Source: Nissolia schottii (Eukaryota; Streptophyta; Magnoliopsida; Fabales; Fabaceae). From it: 64,000 nt of DNA. This document shows positions 31,640 through 44,443 of the stretch, piece by piece (position 1 is the stretch's first letter; each line of letters opens with the position of its first letter). The DNA is taken from contig QANU01054243.1 of assembly GCA_003254905.1 (NCBI GenBank), positions 1-64,000 of the forward strand, written 5' to 3'. The notes under the pieces are model-generated. The model saw only the letters and a list, made by a program, of their open reading frames with translations, was not told where the DNA came from and made no database searches. The position numbers and the translations under genes are program-made.

Positions 31640-33120
31640 GGAGGCGGATCAAGCCACTACAGCCACATCTCTGATCATGAGCGAAGATACACTCTCGTTT
31701 TTTCAAAATATAAAAACTACTAATATTTATTAAATAAATGCACTTAGACTATCCTGTGTCTAAGTCCATTTTGTTGTTCGCAAATAGATATATTTAATTC
31801 TTTACTTTTATGTCTTTTTCTATTCAAGTAGATGTATCTAGACCTCTTTTGTGCGCAAATGCATTTCGTCATGTAAACCACGAACATCCTTTAGATATTT
31901 AACAAATGGGAAATGCTACACTGCATATTAAAAATACAACAAGATAATTATGAAGAGCTATGTGCATTGATTTGTTGTATTTTTATACGTTATTCAATTG
32001 TATTTTTTAAGTAACATTTTTTATTAATACTACTTGAATGATATAATTGTACAATATATAAAAATACAATAAGATATAAGTACGCATATAAAATATAATA
32101 ATTATGTAAAACACACATATATATGTATTAACATTTTATGTATTTTTATGAGTTATCTAATTTTATTGTAAAAGCAGCATTTTCCTTCTTCACATAAATA
32201 ATTGATTGATGATTGTACTATCAACCAAACTAATTCACTTCCTAAATATAATTCTTTTTTATTCGCACACTTCCCTAAATATATATACATTATGGATATT
32301 AGGTTAGATCCATACATCATATAAATAAGATGAAATGATGAATGGATGCTGATGTATGTGTGCATGCAACTAAAGCAACCCGCTTTTGGGAGAAAAGTAG
32401 TCAGCCACGTCTGAACCTCCACATGTGTGGAGAAAAGTCTATATACTATCGAGATCAAAAGTCCCACTTCCCTTCTTCAGCAGGGTCATATTGGACCCGT
32501 TTCTTCCAAGAAATGGACTTTCTTTTCTTTCCTTCTATTACATAAAACATAGAATCAAAATAAGACGCGTAAAGAATAATAAAGGTTGTGATAGATCTTA
32601 CTTACACTTAAAAAATTGAACTCATATCATTCAACTTTAAACTATCTTTAAAATTTAAAATATAGAGTCATTTTGAAGAGGTTTTCCAATACTTTCAGAA
32701 AAGAAAAAAAAAAGAAAAACAAATTTTGCCCTGTTTTATTCACAATTTAGCTTTTCAATCATTTCTAATTTCTAGTAGAAATAGAAAACGCCATGGCGCA
32801 CAAATTTGAGCACCTAAAATACTTGAGTGACTTTTGATGTCACAAAACACGATACTCCTTCAAAACAATGACAGCAAAAAGGAAAAGCAGCTAAAAAAAA
32901 CAAGAGGCAGAATGTACAAGCCAACGGCTGCGGCGCATCACAAATAAGTATCTATCAATAGGAAAAAAAAATAAAAAAAAACCCGGAATTTGCAGAATCC
33001 AAAATTCCAAATTCACGATCATCCTTTTATTTCCCACCAATTCACATATATTCTCTCCATTACTATCATTTCCTCTGTTTGGACCGCGCAATTGAGAAAT
33101 CATTGATCGGTGATATGTGT
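31640..33120. other. AT-rich intergenic DNA upstream of the translocator gene
   Basis: Only short ORFs. The CT-rich stretch at about 33140-33160 probably belongs to the leader of the next gene. Confidence 0.5.
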
Positions 33121-33173
33121 AAATAGTTCTAAAAAAGAGAGGCTCTCTGTCTCTCTCTCTCCGAATTGCAAAA

Positions 33174-35944
33174 ATGCAGAGCGCGCCTTTCACTCTGTCC
33201 CCAAATGACCTCTCTCTCCACAAACCCCGCACACCCTTCCACCCTCTCTCTTGTTCCATTTCCAAACCCAGGTTCCTAAATATCAATGCCGCTTCTTCCC
33301 CCTTATTCCTGCGCCCTTCAACGCATGCACGGTTTCTTTCTTGTTCTTGTTCTTCTTTCTTCAAATTAAGTCCATGGACGACGTCACCCTCCAACCGCTT
33401 GGGGGCCAAGGCAACCGCCGCCTCCGAGAGCGGCAGGGGCGACAGTGCTGCTGCTGCTCTGTTCAAGGCTCTGGAGATGGGAGCCTTGTTTGGCCTCTGG
33501 ATTGTCTTCAACATTTACTTCAACATCTACAACAAACAGGTCTTCCATCATCCTAAGGAATCTGAAATTGTAGTACTTGTGAGACCTTGATGTGAATTGC
33601 CATGTTCTTTCTTGTCCTTGCCCACTACAGGTATTGAAGGTGTACCATTTCCCATTAACCGTCACTGCGGTTCAATTCGCTGTGGGAGCTGCTCTTGTCT
33701 CCTTCATGTGGGGTTTTAATCTCTATAAGAGGCCTAAACTCAGTGTTGCTCAGGTATGACTAGCTTCATATACATGTACATACATACATGTTGAAATAAA
33801 CTATCTTTTACTTTGTGTTACAAGTATTTTTCTTAATATAGGTCAATGTATAAAATAGAATTCTAATTGTGCTTTGTGTTATTTCTTGATTGGCAGCTTG
33901 TAGCAATATTGCCACTGGCTGTGGTACATGCCTTGGGGAATCTTTTCACCAATATGAGTCTTGGAATGGTAGCTGTGTCTTTCACTCATACAATCAAGGC
34001 AATGGAGCCTTTCTTTTCTGTCATCCTTTCTGCTATGTTCCTTCGAGAGGTAATAACAACACCACCCTGTGTATATTGCTTCAAGTTCAACCTGACATGT
34101 TATTATAATCGTAATAAGAAAAATTAAATGAACATTCGTAATTGCATTATTGTGAATTCATGTTCTTCATTTCAATCTTGATACCATATTGTTTGACTTT
34201 GTTACAGATGCCTACAGCATGGGCGGTTGGTTCCCTTGTGCCAATTGTTGGTGGCGTGGCATTGGCATCTGCTTCAGAGGCCTCTTTCAATTGGTGAGAT
34301 CTCATGCGTCATGTCATTGTTCCCTATAATAAAGAAGAAGAAAAGAGAGGACATGGAAATGTTTCGTCATTTGAATTCTAATACGTGGCTCTGTCTTTTT
34401 CGGAATTTATCAAGGGCTGGATTTTGGAGTGCAATGGCTTCCAATTTGACAAATCAATCCCGTAATGTTCTTAGCAAAAAGCTCATGGCTAAGGAGGAGG
34501 TAACTAAAATAAGAATCTCTCTCACATCCAAAAGTTTTGCATATTTTCCACTGTTGATAATAGTTTTTTGCATCACTCTTATGTTACATTTCATCTATAG
34601 CTACGAGCAGAAAATGACAAGTATTTTTTGTTGTTGTCAGGAATCTATGGACAACATTACCCTCTTCTCAATAATAACAGTTCTGTCCTTCTTATTGATG
34701 GCGCCTGTGACTCTCTTGATGGAGGGTCTCATATTTACCCCTGCTTACCTCCAATCCGCTGTGAGTTTATATATATATATCTTGACGGTTTAAGTTGATA
34801 AGATTGTTGCTAGCATTCTCATAATCACAACACATTTTGGTGTTGTTGAGGCGATCAATCTAATTTCTTCACAGGGATTGAATGTTAGACAAGTGTACAT
34901 CAGATCGCTTCTTGCTGCACTCTGTTTCCATGCGTATCAGCAAGTAAGTTTTTCTCTTCTATTCATGGCTGTTTGCTTTTATTCAAGAGCTCTGTTACTT
35001 CCGGTTCATCAATATTTTATCTTGTGGATAACGCTCCATGTGTTCTTGTCTCTAGATCGAGAAAGCAAGAATACAATATTTACTCTTAAATCAATACAAG
35101 TGCCTTGTGAACCTAATTCACTAGATGATATTTTAGAATTTAGAGACAAGCTCATCATTTTAATAGTAGCTTTTTTATTACTTATCTTACTTAAACATCA
35201 GCAATCCTTGCTCCTTGAAAACTAGATTAAGCTCTCGGGTATCTTCTCATGGATTATTAAAACCTTTATTGAAAAGGATTGATTAAAATTCATTTTAAAG
35301 CGCAGGTACAGTATCAGTGCAGGGCTCTGCTATTTGCTTGTATTTAATGTCATGCGAAGTTGAGAATATTTTGTGTGCTGTGTTTTCTGACAGACAGTCT
35401 TATTTTGAGCACGTGAATTGGTGGAAAAAGCTATGTTCATTGTTGAAACTAATTTGGCATTAGGACAACTTGTACTCATTTTTTAATGACTTGAAATGAA
35501 AATTGTAATGTAAGAGAAGGCAAATTAAAGCTATGAATATTGAATGGGGAATCTAATTCATCGTTACCAACTCAAAAGAACCTGAAACAAGGACTTAAAA
35601 TATATTCTTTGGTCCATGATGATGCAGGTTGCTTATATGATACTGGAGAGGGTATCACCTGTTAGCCACTCAGTGGGGAATTGTGTCAAACGGGTTGTGG
35701 TCATTGTTAGCTCTGTCTTGTTCTTCCGAACACCTGTCTCACCTGTTAACGCATTTGGTAAGAATGAGATTGCTTCCATGTGGTTCCAATAGGAATCAAT
35801 CGTTTTGAAGTTTTGAAGTTTTGAAGTTGCTGAGATTTTTGTGTGCTTTTTTTTTTTATCTCTGTTGCTGCAGGCACTGCCACAGCTCTTGCCGGTGTTT
35901 TCCTCTATTCCAGGGTGAAGCGAGTTAAGCCCAAGACAGCTTAA
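33174..35944 (+). CDS. PPT: Plastid phosphoenolpyruvate/phosphate translocator
   Basis: Imports phosphoenolpyruvate into plastids in exchange for phosphate, feeding the shikimate pathway and fatty acid synthesis; inner-envelope carrier of the NST/TPT superfamily. Nine exons join in frame: 33174-33539, 33631-33753, 33897-34049, 34208-34293, 34415-34499, 34641-34760, 34875-34943, 35628-35757 and 35874-35944 (400 aa). The Ser/Arg-rich N-terminus (about 1-90) fits a transit peptide. PPT-type blocks are [79 protein letters not shown] and [16 protein letters not shown], with tail VKPKTA. They separate it from triose- and glucose-phosphate carriers. Whether it is PPT1 or PPT2 I cannot say. Intron 8 has a triple TTTTGAAG repeat. 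Confidence 0.94.
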
Positions 35945-38229
35945 TTTTCAACTGTAAAATTTTGTTAGTTCCTCAACAATCTTTTGTAGGCCATAGGGAA
36001 ATGATGGTTCGATTGGTTTCATTACATGTTTTTTGCACCAATATTTCACACTGTTAGTTAGGTACATAGGTCTATGGTTAATGCTATGCATGTGTAGCAA
36101 GAAAATCGAGCACAGTTAGTATACAATTGATTATTTTAAGCATTTTGGGCAAAAGTTTAATTTTTTCAATGTACGAAAGAATTTGTTAATAGATATATAC
36201 TCATATTAGTGATTTCTATGTCTCTAATAAGAATTAGTTGTCAGTAGTAAACACTTCATGCAAAATATATATATAAAAAAAAAACACTATAAATTCGTGG
36301 TTAAACTATGTCTTAGTTCAGGTTATACTCAAATATCATTACATTAATCATAAACAAGAAGCAATTAACATGATATGGTTAATACGATAGTGGAAAAGAA
36401 TATCATGGTTCTTTATGATCCAAAAGTTTATGGGTGAAGGCTAACTTGGAGACAAACACTTGGTCCTCACCCTAAACCCCTCAACATTTGACTGATAGAT
36501 GCAGGTTTTAGCCCAATTTTCTATTTTTTCTTTTCATTTGACCCACGAACTTACTTGATATGACTAGTGTGTCCCGATGTAAATCCCAAATTTACATAAC
36601 TTGCCCAACTAAAATTAAATTCCTTTTAGCTATTGTAAATAAATGTCACATACTCGACAATATAAACTCCTCCCTTACCTTCCTATTTAATTACTTGACA
36701 TGAAAAATTATTTGAATTTTAAACGATGTGTTTGGAATAAACAATTAAAAAGACAAATGTCAAAGTTAAGAAATTTTAAGAGAGGGTTTCAACTAACTAA
36801 AATAAAGGATATTATTTTACTTGCATTTGAAATTCCTTTTCGAAAACACTTTAGCCGAATGCAATTTCAGGGAAATTTAAAATTCAAAATTCAAAATATG
36901 AATACATTTTATGGGTCAACCGACGTATTTTATGTCTGAATGAATTTAGCTTGATCCATCAAATTTAATTGCTAACCTTAAAACATTAACCATTGAAGAC
37001 ACAATTTTTTGTAAAAAGCACTTCATAACAAATACATAATAATATCTATGTTAATCTTTATACTATTCCATTGAACTATTCATTAAAACAATTATTAGTA
37101 CAACAATATTTAAAATTATTAATTATTAGGTTTTCTAATATATAGATATTAGAAAGAAGATTTGTCGTTGTGGGACTAATCCTTAGATTATCAATTAGTT
37201 ATGTAACATCTTAGTGATTTAGTGTGACTAAGATCCTCTAAAACAATGATCTCGCTCAATTTTTATAATTTTTTTTTACGATGAGTAGCTAAGCACAAAA
37301 GAAGTCTACCCTGAAGGAGGAAGCAAGAGACAACCAAGAAACCTATGATACCACAATACTACCCTCCATCCACCCTCAAAATCACCATACAAATCGGCAA
37401 GATAGGGAAGAGTCTCATTTAAAACTTTCCTTAGGCAATCTCATTACTTTTAAAGATAGGAAAAAGGGTACTCAACCCAAACTAATAAAGGGCCCGAAAA
37501 CACCACCCAAAAAGAAAACAACAGACTATGTTAAAAAATGTAAGGAGTTTTATTATTAAATAAAAAATTTAAAAAATGGTCTCACTACACTTTATTAGTT
37601 TAAAAGTGAAATTTCAACAAGTTATCCTATAAAAATGGTAGCCTCAATTTAAATGATCCAAATCCAATCCAATGATATTGCAAAAGTGTTTTTCAATACT
37701 CTATTGCATAGTTAAACGTTATATTGTCAAAGAGACACGGGTTTTGTCCCTTAACAAAATTCCATTTCTTAAACAAATAAATTGTAACAAATAAAGAGCA
37801 CCAAATTGTAGTCCACCAATCAAGGAACTATACCAATTCTTTTGAACTTCAAAATAAATATTAGAAAAATCTCATTACTTTTTAATGAATAATAAAATTA
37901 CCTTAAACAAAATTACTATGATCATGTGTTTATAAGAATTTAATTAATTTTTTCCTCGTTACAAAATATGGCATATTAAAATATCTTTCTCATTTGGCAG
38001 CTAATCTTATTATTTGCGTTTATATATAATTGAAATTAAATGAAGATTTATTCATTAATGTATACATTTTTTAAAATTATTTTCAAATAATGAGGAATTT
38101 TGAATAAGTAACTTTTTTTTTAATCTAAAAACTCCATGATCAGTAATGTAAAAAAAATAAACCAACCAAAAACTAACCTATATTATACAAGGTTTCAAAA
38201 ACCCAAATACCCTAACTGAAACTATATAC

Positions 38230-39010
38230 CCTTATAACCCTAATCCTGACCTCTTCCTTCTCTTCACTCTCCTCCCTTTTCTCTGACACTCTGCTCCTCT
38301 ATTCCTAGAGACAGTGGCGATGGCGCACCACCTCTAAACTTTTTCTCTATTCCTTTGTCCTCCTTTTCCTTCTCCTTCCTCTACCCTCATACCACAACTT
38401 CATAGCCACCTTCTGACCAACACTCCTTCACAACAACCTCCTTCCCTTGACCCCATATCCAGGAGCGTCCATTTGTCTTCCCCCTCAAGCTACCACTGGT
38501 CCTCAACGTTTCAGATCTGTCTTGTCATTGCTGCTCTATATTTGTTTTCACGCCTTGACTCTGGATCTCTCTCGCATCCTTGTTATTTGGAATCTGTCTC
38601 ACGTTGTTGTTGTTGTTGTTATTACGAATTTGGCTTGGCAGATCCACCATCTCCTTTGCTTCCATCGTTGGCTTAGATTTGTTTCCCTCTTATATTTGTT
38701 CTTCAAAAATCTTACCTAATTTATTCATTTTTAATTTTTTTAATTTTTTTGGAGAAGTACAAATAACCCGATCTAACCATAGAAAGGGGATTGATCTAAC
38801 CAGATCTTGTTATTTTGTTGTTAGGTTTTAGTTGTAGATGAAATAAGATGGAGAGAATTGGGTGTAGGGGGATGAGATGGTAGTGGTGACTGAGGAGGAC
38901 GGGAAGATGGAGAATAGGTTGGCAAAGGGGACAATTGAGGTGGTGACAAGGGGCAGGGGACGGCGGTGGGCGTGTGACAGGCATGGAGAGGGGAGATGAG
39001 ATGTCATGTA
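38230..39010. other. Gene-like, strand-biased tracts within the MULE-like element
   Basis: A CT-rich stretch that looks like a plant 5' leader is followed by weak ORFs (for example 38447-38719) and then a G-rich stretch. I recognise no protein. It stands out from the surrounding AT-rich sequence and could be acquired DNA. Confidence 0.35.
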
Positions 39011-39676
39011 GGAGTGAAAGTAAAATTGAGAATACAATACGCCACACTTTTAAAATATGCTTAACAACATTTTATAAGAGTCGCTAAATGCAAACACTCC
39101 ATCATATAACATTAAACACCATATAATCTGGTGCATTAAAGTCAACACCAGTTTTACTAATCAAATAAGTTGTTACGATTTAAAGTAAAATAACTTCCAA
39201 TGCATACCCATATTTGGGCAAAGTAAATGCATTCATGTCCAAAAGAATTTAATAATCCAAACATATGTTGTGAATACAATTTAACATGCTTCTACTTAAG
39301 AAAACACAATAGCTTACTCTACTTTAAAAAAAACAATAGTTCAATAGCTTGATCAGAATGATAAACTCAAAACATGCCCCTATAAGAGTTGTTAAAATAT
39401 TAATTATAATAGTGGTACACACAAACGTTCTCTTAAATAACATTTCAACGTGTTTACCATCAATACACTAGGAGTAAGTTATATATCCTCCTACTAAATT
39501 TTCTTCCATCAATCCTTAAAGAAGAATTTTGTCAAGCGTCATTCAACTGTAATGGATAAGAATAGCTACTACTAGTCTCTGAGGAATTGCAATAACAAAA
39601 AGCCTTCTAATAACAGCAACTTAACAGAAATTCAAACTGAGGTTCTTAACAAGGAAAGAAAACAGGACCGAAAACA

Positions 39677-39853
39677 ATGATTCTCGCCTCACTTTTGCTC
39701 CTACGCACCTCCTGCAAACGCTGGCTGCTTGCCACGTCGCGTGGTCGTGCAACTGATTCTGTTTCAGCTCCTTTCCTCAATTGCCCTTGCCTTTCCTTTG
39801 AATTTCCCTTGGTAACCTTGGCTTTGTTTCTGTTTGCTTTGTTTGCACTTTAA
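39677..39853 (+). other. 58-codon ORF resembling an organelle-targeting first exon
   Basis: Starts MILASLLLLRTSCKRWLLAT and continues with Ser/Arg-rich residues, as mitochondrial presequences do. A possible donor (GGTAACC) lies near 39810, and a candidate acceptor TGTCTAG precedes a GC-rich stretch at about 39925. It lies inside the MULE-like element, so it may be a captured exon. No family assignment. Confidence 0.3.
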
Positions 39854-40441
39854 GAATTGTTAATATATTGTTAATAATAATTTTAATTATATCAACTTCA
39901 AGAAATTTTTTTTTTGTTGTCTAGGAGGAGTTTTCCGCGCGACGGCGACTGATCTCTAATGTGTAAGGAACCCTTGACTAAATGTGTAAGGAATTTAGTC
40001 ATCTACCAACTGTGTTGGACTTTGTTAGTTATACCAAATTCAAGAATGAAACTATAATTATGTCGACAGTATTTTCACGTCACAAGACACAACTCATTAT
40101 GTTCATGTGTATTTTTCGTCCTTGTCATTGTTTTTCTTTTCAATTTACTAATTACTACAAACTTTTATTGGGCGATTTAGTATGATATTGTTAAATCATG
40201 ACAAGCCTGCAATTCAAGCTCAACTCTTGGACAGGTTATTTTGAATGCTTTTTATGCCCCGTTAAATTTATACATCATTTTCTGCAACAGCAAAAAAGTA
40301 ATGGGTTAATATGCAATTAGAGAGAGTATAAGCAATTGGCCGATGCAATAAGGCACAAATGTAAATTCTGATTGGTTGAAGCCTCGGTCCCATCGTGGTC
40401 CTTTATTCACGGTCCCTAGGTTAGCCTTCACCAAGTTTGTG

Positions 40442-41059
40442 TAATGTAAGGGTGCATGTCAGCCTGATGGACGAAAATATCTTATGCCAGCCTGCATGCG
40501 ACACGTGTGTCTTTTCATTTCCACAGAATGCAAAAATGGGATAGTGGTTCACGACTTCAGACTTTTGGTGTAGTTCAAATTTATACAGAGAGAAAATATT
40601 TCGCAACTTTGTCTATTCTCCACAATACCCTCAACACTAGGACTAACAATATAAAATATAAAATCAAACGCATGAGATTTTATTATGATTTGATTTGAAG
40701 ACTTTTGTAGTTGCCATAAAATGATGGTTTTTATTGTTTATAATTTCAATAAAATCATACCTGATATTTAATATATAAAGAAAAGAGTGAGAAAATTCTG
40801 TTTATAAAATGTTGAGATATAAATAATGATGGCTAATTTTGTAACCTCACGTTTTGTTTGTGGTACTAATTTGGTACCTTCAAAGGTTTTACTAACTACT
40901 AAAAGCACGTAGTAGCATTAGCACAGTAACGTTGCACGGAAAAAGAAGCCGCACACGAAAACAAAATCTGAAGATTCGGATGCATTTTGGTCTCAATGAT
41001 GGCTGCATGTTGAAGCTGAAGCTGTCACGATAATAGGTTTCGTAACTTTCGTTTCGAAA
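40442..41059. other. Upstream region of the ApaG-domain gene
   Basis: AT-rich with no recognisable gene. It presumably holds the promoter, but I could not fix a TATA box. Confidence 0.4.
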
Positions 41060-44000
41060 ATGCAATCGTTAAGTATGAAGAGTTTAGGGGATTTGCGGTT
41101 TTTGGGGCTGAGGAATGGGAATAGGAGGGAAATGCAATGGGTGAATTGCAGAAGAAGGAGAATGACTGGGATCGTGGCGTGTGGTTCGGAGAGGAATGGA
41201 GGAGAAGAAAGCACGAGCTCGTTCCAGGCTCGGAGCCGATCCTACGCGCTCCTCAAGCAGCAGATGGAAGTTGCCGCCAAATCTGAGGTAGGTTACTACC
41301 ATTACTTCTTTCCTAACAATTTCAGATTTCAAGAGAAGATAAAAAATATAAATATGTTTATTTTTATTTTTTTTGGAAATTTATCTTTGGGGGTTAGGAT
41401 TACAAAGAAGCAGCTAGGATTAGGGATTCGCTGAAGGTGTTCGAAGAGGAGGAGCCTGTTCTGCGTTTGAGGAGACTTCTCAAGGAAGCCGTTGCTGACG
41501 AGAGGTTCCAGGTCTTTTTTCTTTTCTTTCTTTTTTTTTTTTTTAAATTAATTCAATCATTTTCTTTTGTTTTGGTCTGATTGTGTATTATTGTATATAA
41601 TATATCTTGGTTCAGTGCCTAGAAGCTAAAACCATTTTGTTTGAGAAGAGACAGCGTATATAGCTCCCCATAGAAACCTGTGTTGTGCTGTGCACTTATG
41701 TGAGAATGTGTCAGCTGCTCCTGCAAAAGGGCGCAAAGTCACAAAAAAGAAATCAAGACCTGCTGGTTTAACAGAAATTCTTAGGTGCTGTGGGGAGTAA
41801 GAAGATTATCTTATATAGGGTGTGTTTGCGAGTTGGGATTAGGAGAGGAAGGAAAAGTTTTAGAAGAGCTTAATCATGGTTTTTACCTGTCAAAATCATA
41901 ACTAAACCTCCTGCATTAGCTATATCTTATGTTTTTAAAAACTGAACTGGAGATTGGGTTCACAAGTCTCCCGCATTCATGGTTTGATTGGTTCGGCTAG
42001 TTGAATTTAGGGTTCAACAAAAGGTTCAAATAGGCCAGTTCACAGTGTGATCGGTTCAACCAACCGATCCGGTTCACACAATGATGATGCATATTGCTGT
42101 TTTGACATACACTCGATGATTCAATGATTGAGTAAAAAATTGCCTCACTCTAACTGGACCTAAGAATTTTTCCTAGTTTAATTGATGAATTGTTTGTATA
42201 ATTATTTTTATACTATTTCTGATCATGGGTTGCCACCTTATTAACAGATTTTGACTTTTTAAGCAGTAGTTATCATTGTTGCACTACTTAAGAGGTCAAA
42301 CTCTTTTACTAAAATAGCTCACATTTAGATAGTAGTGTAAAATAGTTCTTGGCTTGGCAGAGGACCAGAATCCAAAATTTTGGTACTCCTTACATTAGAA
42401 AGCATGATGATTAGATATGTAGGTGTCTCTTTTTTAATCGGTGCTTTTTAAGGGTTGAAAGGGTCATGCTGAAGAAAGCATTAGTGCTTATGGGCTCGAG
42501 TTCTGCTTGGTTATACTTTGAATAGTGTGTGATCCTTGTGTTCTGGAAATTTCAAATTTTGTTATGTATGGCTAATAACCAATTTAAATCTCTGTCGTTT
42601 CTATGCCTGAGCCAATATTTGTGTTTCTTTAATTTGAATTATTCTTCTCTCATTGAGTTAGACAGGAAAGTTGACAAATTGAAACTGCTTTCAAAATTTG
42701 GACTATGGTAGTCCCTTTGACCCATTGTTTGAGCATTAAATAAAGATTGCTTCATCACGCTTTAGCCCAAACATTAAATGTTGTAATATGCTCTTATCAG
42801 ATTCATTTCTATGTAAAAATTCGTTGTTTTTTCTGCCTTTTATCAGATCAGCTCACCTCACATATTTTATCTTTTGTGACAAAATGTGACCATATTTCCA
42901 TGTTTGTGATCTTAAATGTTTTCTTATAAATTTATATTTTGGCACACTTTCCTTTCTTCCCAGGATGCAGCAAGATACCGTGATGAGCTGAAAGAAATTG
43001 CCCCACACTCTCTTTTGAAATGTTCCAGTGATGCGACGACATTGGTATGATCACTATTTACTACTTTCAGCAAAATACTTATTGTTACATCTTTTAGATA
43101 ATTCTTTCTTGACGCAATCTATCTGAAGGGAAATACAATCAACCACGTAATCAACTTCCTTTTTTGAACAGTGTTTTGAATTTGATTACAGCTCTGGCAA
43201 GAATGTTTCAATTTGTTTTCTTTTCTAGTAGATGTTGTTCATCTTGTAATTTGGTTTGCAACAACAATCTGTGCATGAACACTGATTTATTTTACTCTAA
43301 ATTCTTCAAGAGAAAATAACCTTTATTTCATATGAGATATCACATGTTTGTACATAAATAGAATCTGAACTCAACATTAATTTCAAATTATTCAGGGAAT
43401 CAGGGTTCAAGTTAGGAGTTTATATATAGAGGGCAGAAGTCAACCCTCAAAGGGGCTATACTTCTTTGCATATAGAATTAGAATTACCAACAACTCAGAC
43501 GACCCCGTTCAACTTCTTAGAAGGCATTGGATCATAACGGATGCTAATGGGAGAACAGAAAACGTCTGGTGAGTTTATTATTCTTGGCTTTGGTATTTTG
43601 TTGTGTTATGCTTCCAAGGCGTTTCTTTTCTGTTTTGAATCCATGGGGATATTTGAGGTTACTTTATTATCCAAATGACAGGGGGATTGGAGTTGTTGGT
43701 GAACAGCCAACAATACTTCCCAGGACTAGTTTTGAATACTCTTCCGCGTGCCCTTTAAGCACACCAAATGGTAGAATGGTAAGACACTTTTTTTTTTTAA
43801 AATCATTTTTTGCTTTTGTTACAATTTTTGTTCTTTCATGAAGTTAGATATTCTTTCTTTGGTCACTTGACATTGATGGGTGATATAATAAGAGTTGGTT
43901 TGAGTTTCTTGACTTTAGCTCGCACCCTCGTGATATTGTTGGTGGTACTTGATAATAATATTACCTTTCTATCATCAATTCGATGCCTAAAAGATTCTGA

Positions 44001-44443
44001 AGGTATGGGTATTATGCAACCAAATAGTAATATAACCACGGAGAATGATTAAAACATGGGATTTCTTCCTTCCGCTTTAATTATATACGCTCTTACAAAT
44101 ATTGGTTAATTTGTTTCAATCAAATAAATTGTATACCTCGAACTGTCAACATGACACAGCTGGATTTCATTAAGACCCTCCATGTTTAGATTCGTTGGTT
44201 ACAAAGCTGCTTGTTTGAGTCAAGATTGATGCCAAATTTCAAGCATTAGCAGATGCATCTATTAATGTCTGACACAGAGACTTAAAACCAGGCGCCTTAA
44301 ATCTTTTCATTTGTATAATTATAATGCAGGAAGGTGACTTTGAGATGATACATATCGAAAAAGTAGGCTCGCGATCATTTAATGTGGCCATTGCCCCCTT
44401 TTCTCTCTCTCTGCTTGGAGATGATGAAGGCCATACCATTTGA
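41060..44443 (+). CDS. UVR-motif plus ApaG-domain protein, probably plastid-targeted
   Basis: Exact function unknown. ApaG/DUF525 domains are fibronectin-III-like folds in bacterial ApaG and eukaryotic adaptor proteins; UVR motifs mediate protein contacts in UvrB/UvrC and Clp adaptors. Six exons join in frame: 41060-41287, 41398-41511, 42964-43044, 43396-43568, 43682-43778 and 44330-44443 (268 aa). The first ~50 residues are Arg/Ser-rich, like a transit peptide. UVR-like helices follow: YALLKQQMEVAAKSEDYKEA then ARIRDSL, and LLKEAVADERFQDAARYRDEL. The ApaG domain (142-268) has YFFAYRIRITN, RRHWIITDANGRTE, GIGVVGEQP (the glycine motif), FEYSSACPLSTPNGRM and IAPFSLS. An adaptor role is inference. 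Confidence 0.88.

Larger units (their letters stand above)
36433..40432. mobile_element. MULE-like element, copy B (4.0 kb), possible Pack-MULE
   Basis: Left end GGTGAAGGCTAACTTGGAGA and right end, reversed, GGTGAAGGCTAACCTAGGGA form terminal inverted repeats. Flanking 9-mers AAGTTTATG (36424-36432) and AAGTTTGTG (40433-40441) match at 8 of 9 positions, a Mutator-type target duplication. Both ends also align with those of the 12505-14568 element. No transposase was found. The interior contains a pyrimidine-rich, more GC-rich tract (38230-38720), a G-rich tract (38840-39010) and an exon-like ORF (39677-39853), unlike the AT-rich rest, which suggests captured gene pieces. Confidence 0.75.

Noticed and set aside
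33384-33665. Minus-strand ORFs across the first exon of the translocator gene
   Set aside because: Shadow of a well-supported plus-strand exon.
41930-42130. Possible transposon in intron 2 of the ApaG gene (GGTTCAACCAACCGATCC motifs)
   Set aside because: The motifs look like hAT subterminal sequence, but I could not find inverted ends or a target duplication.
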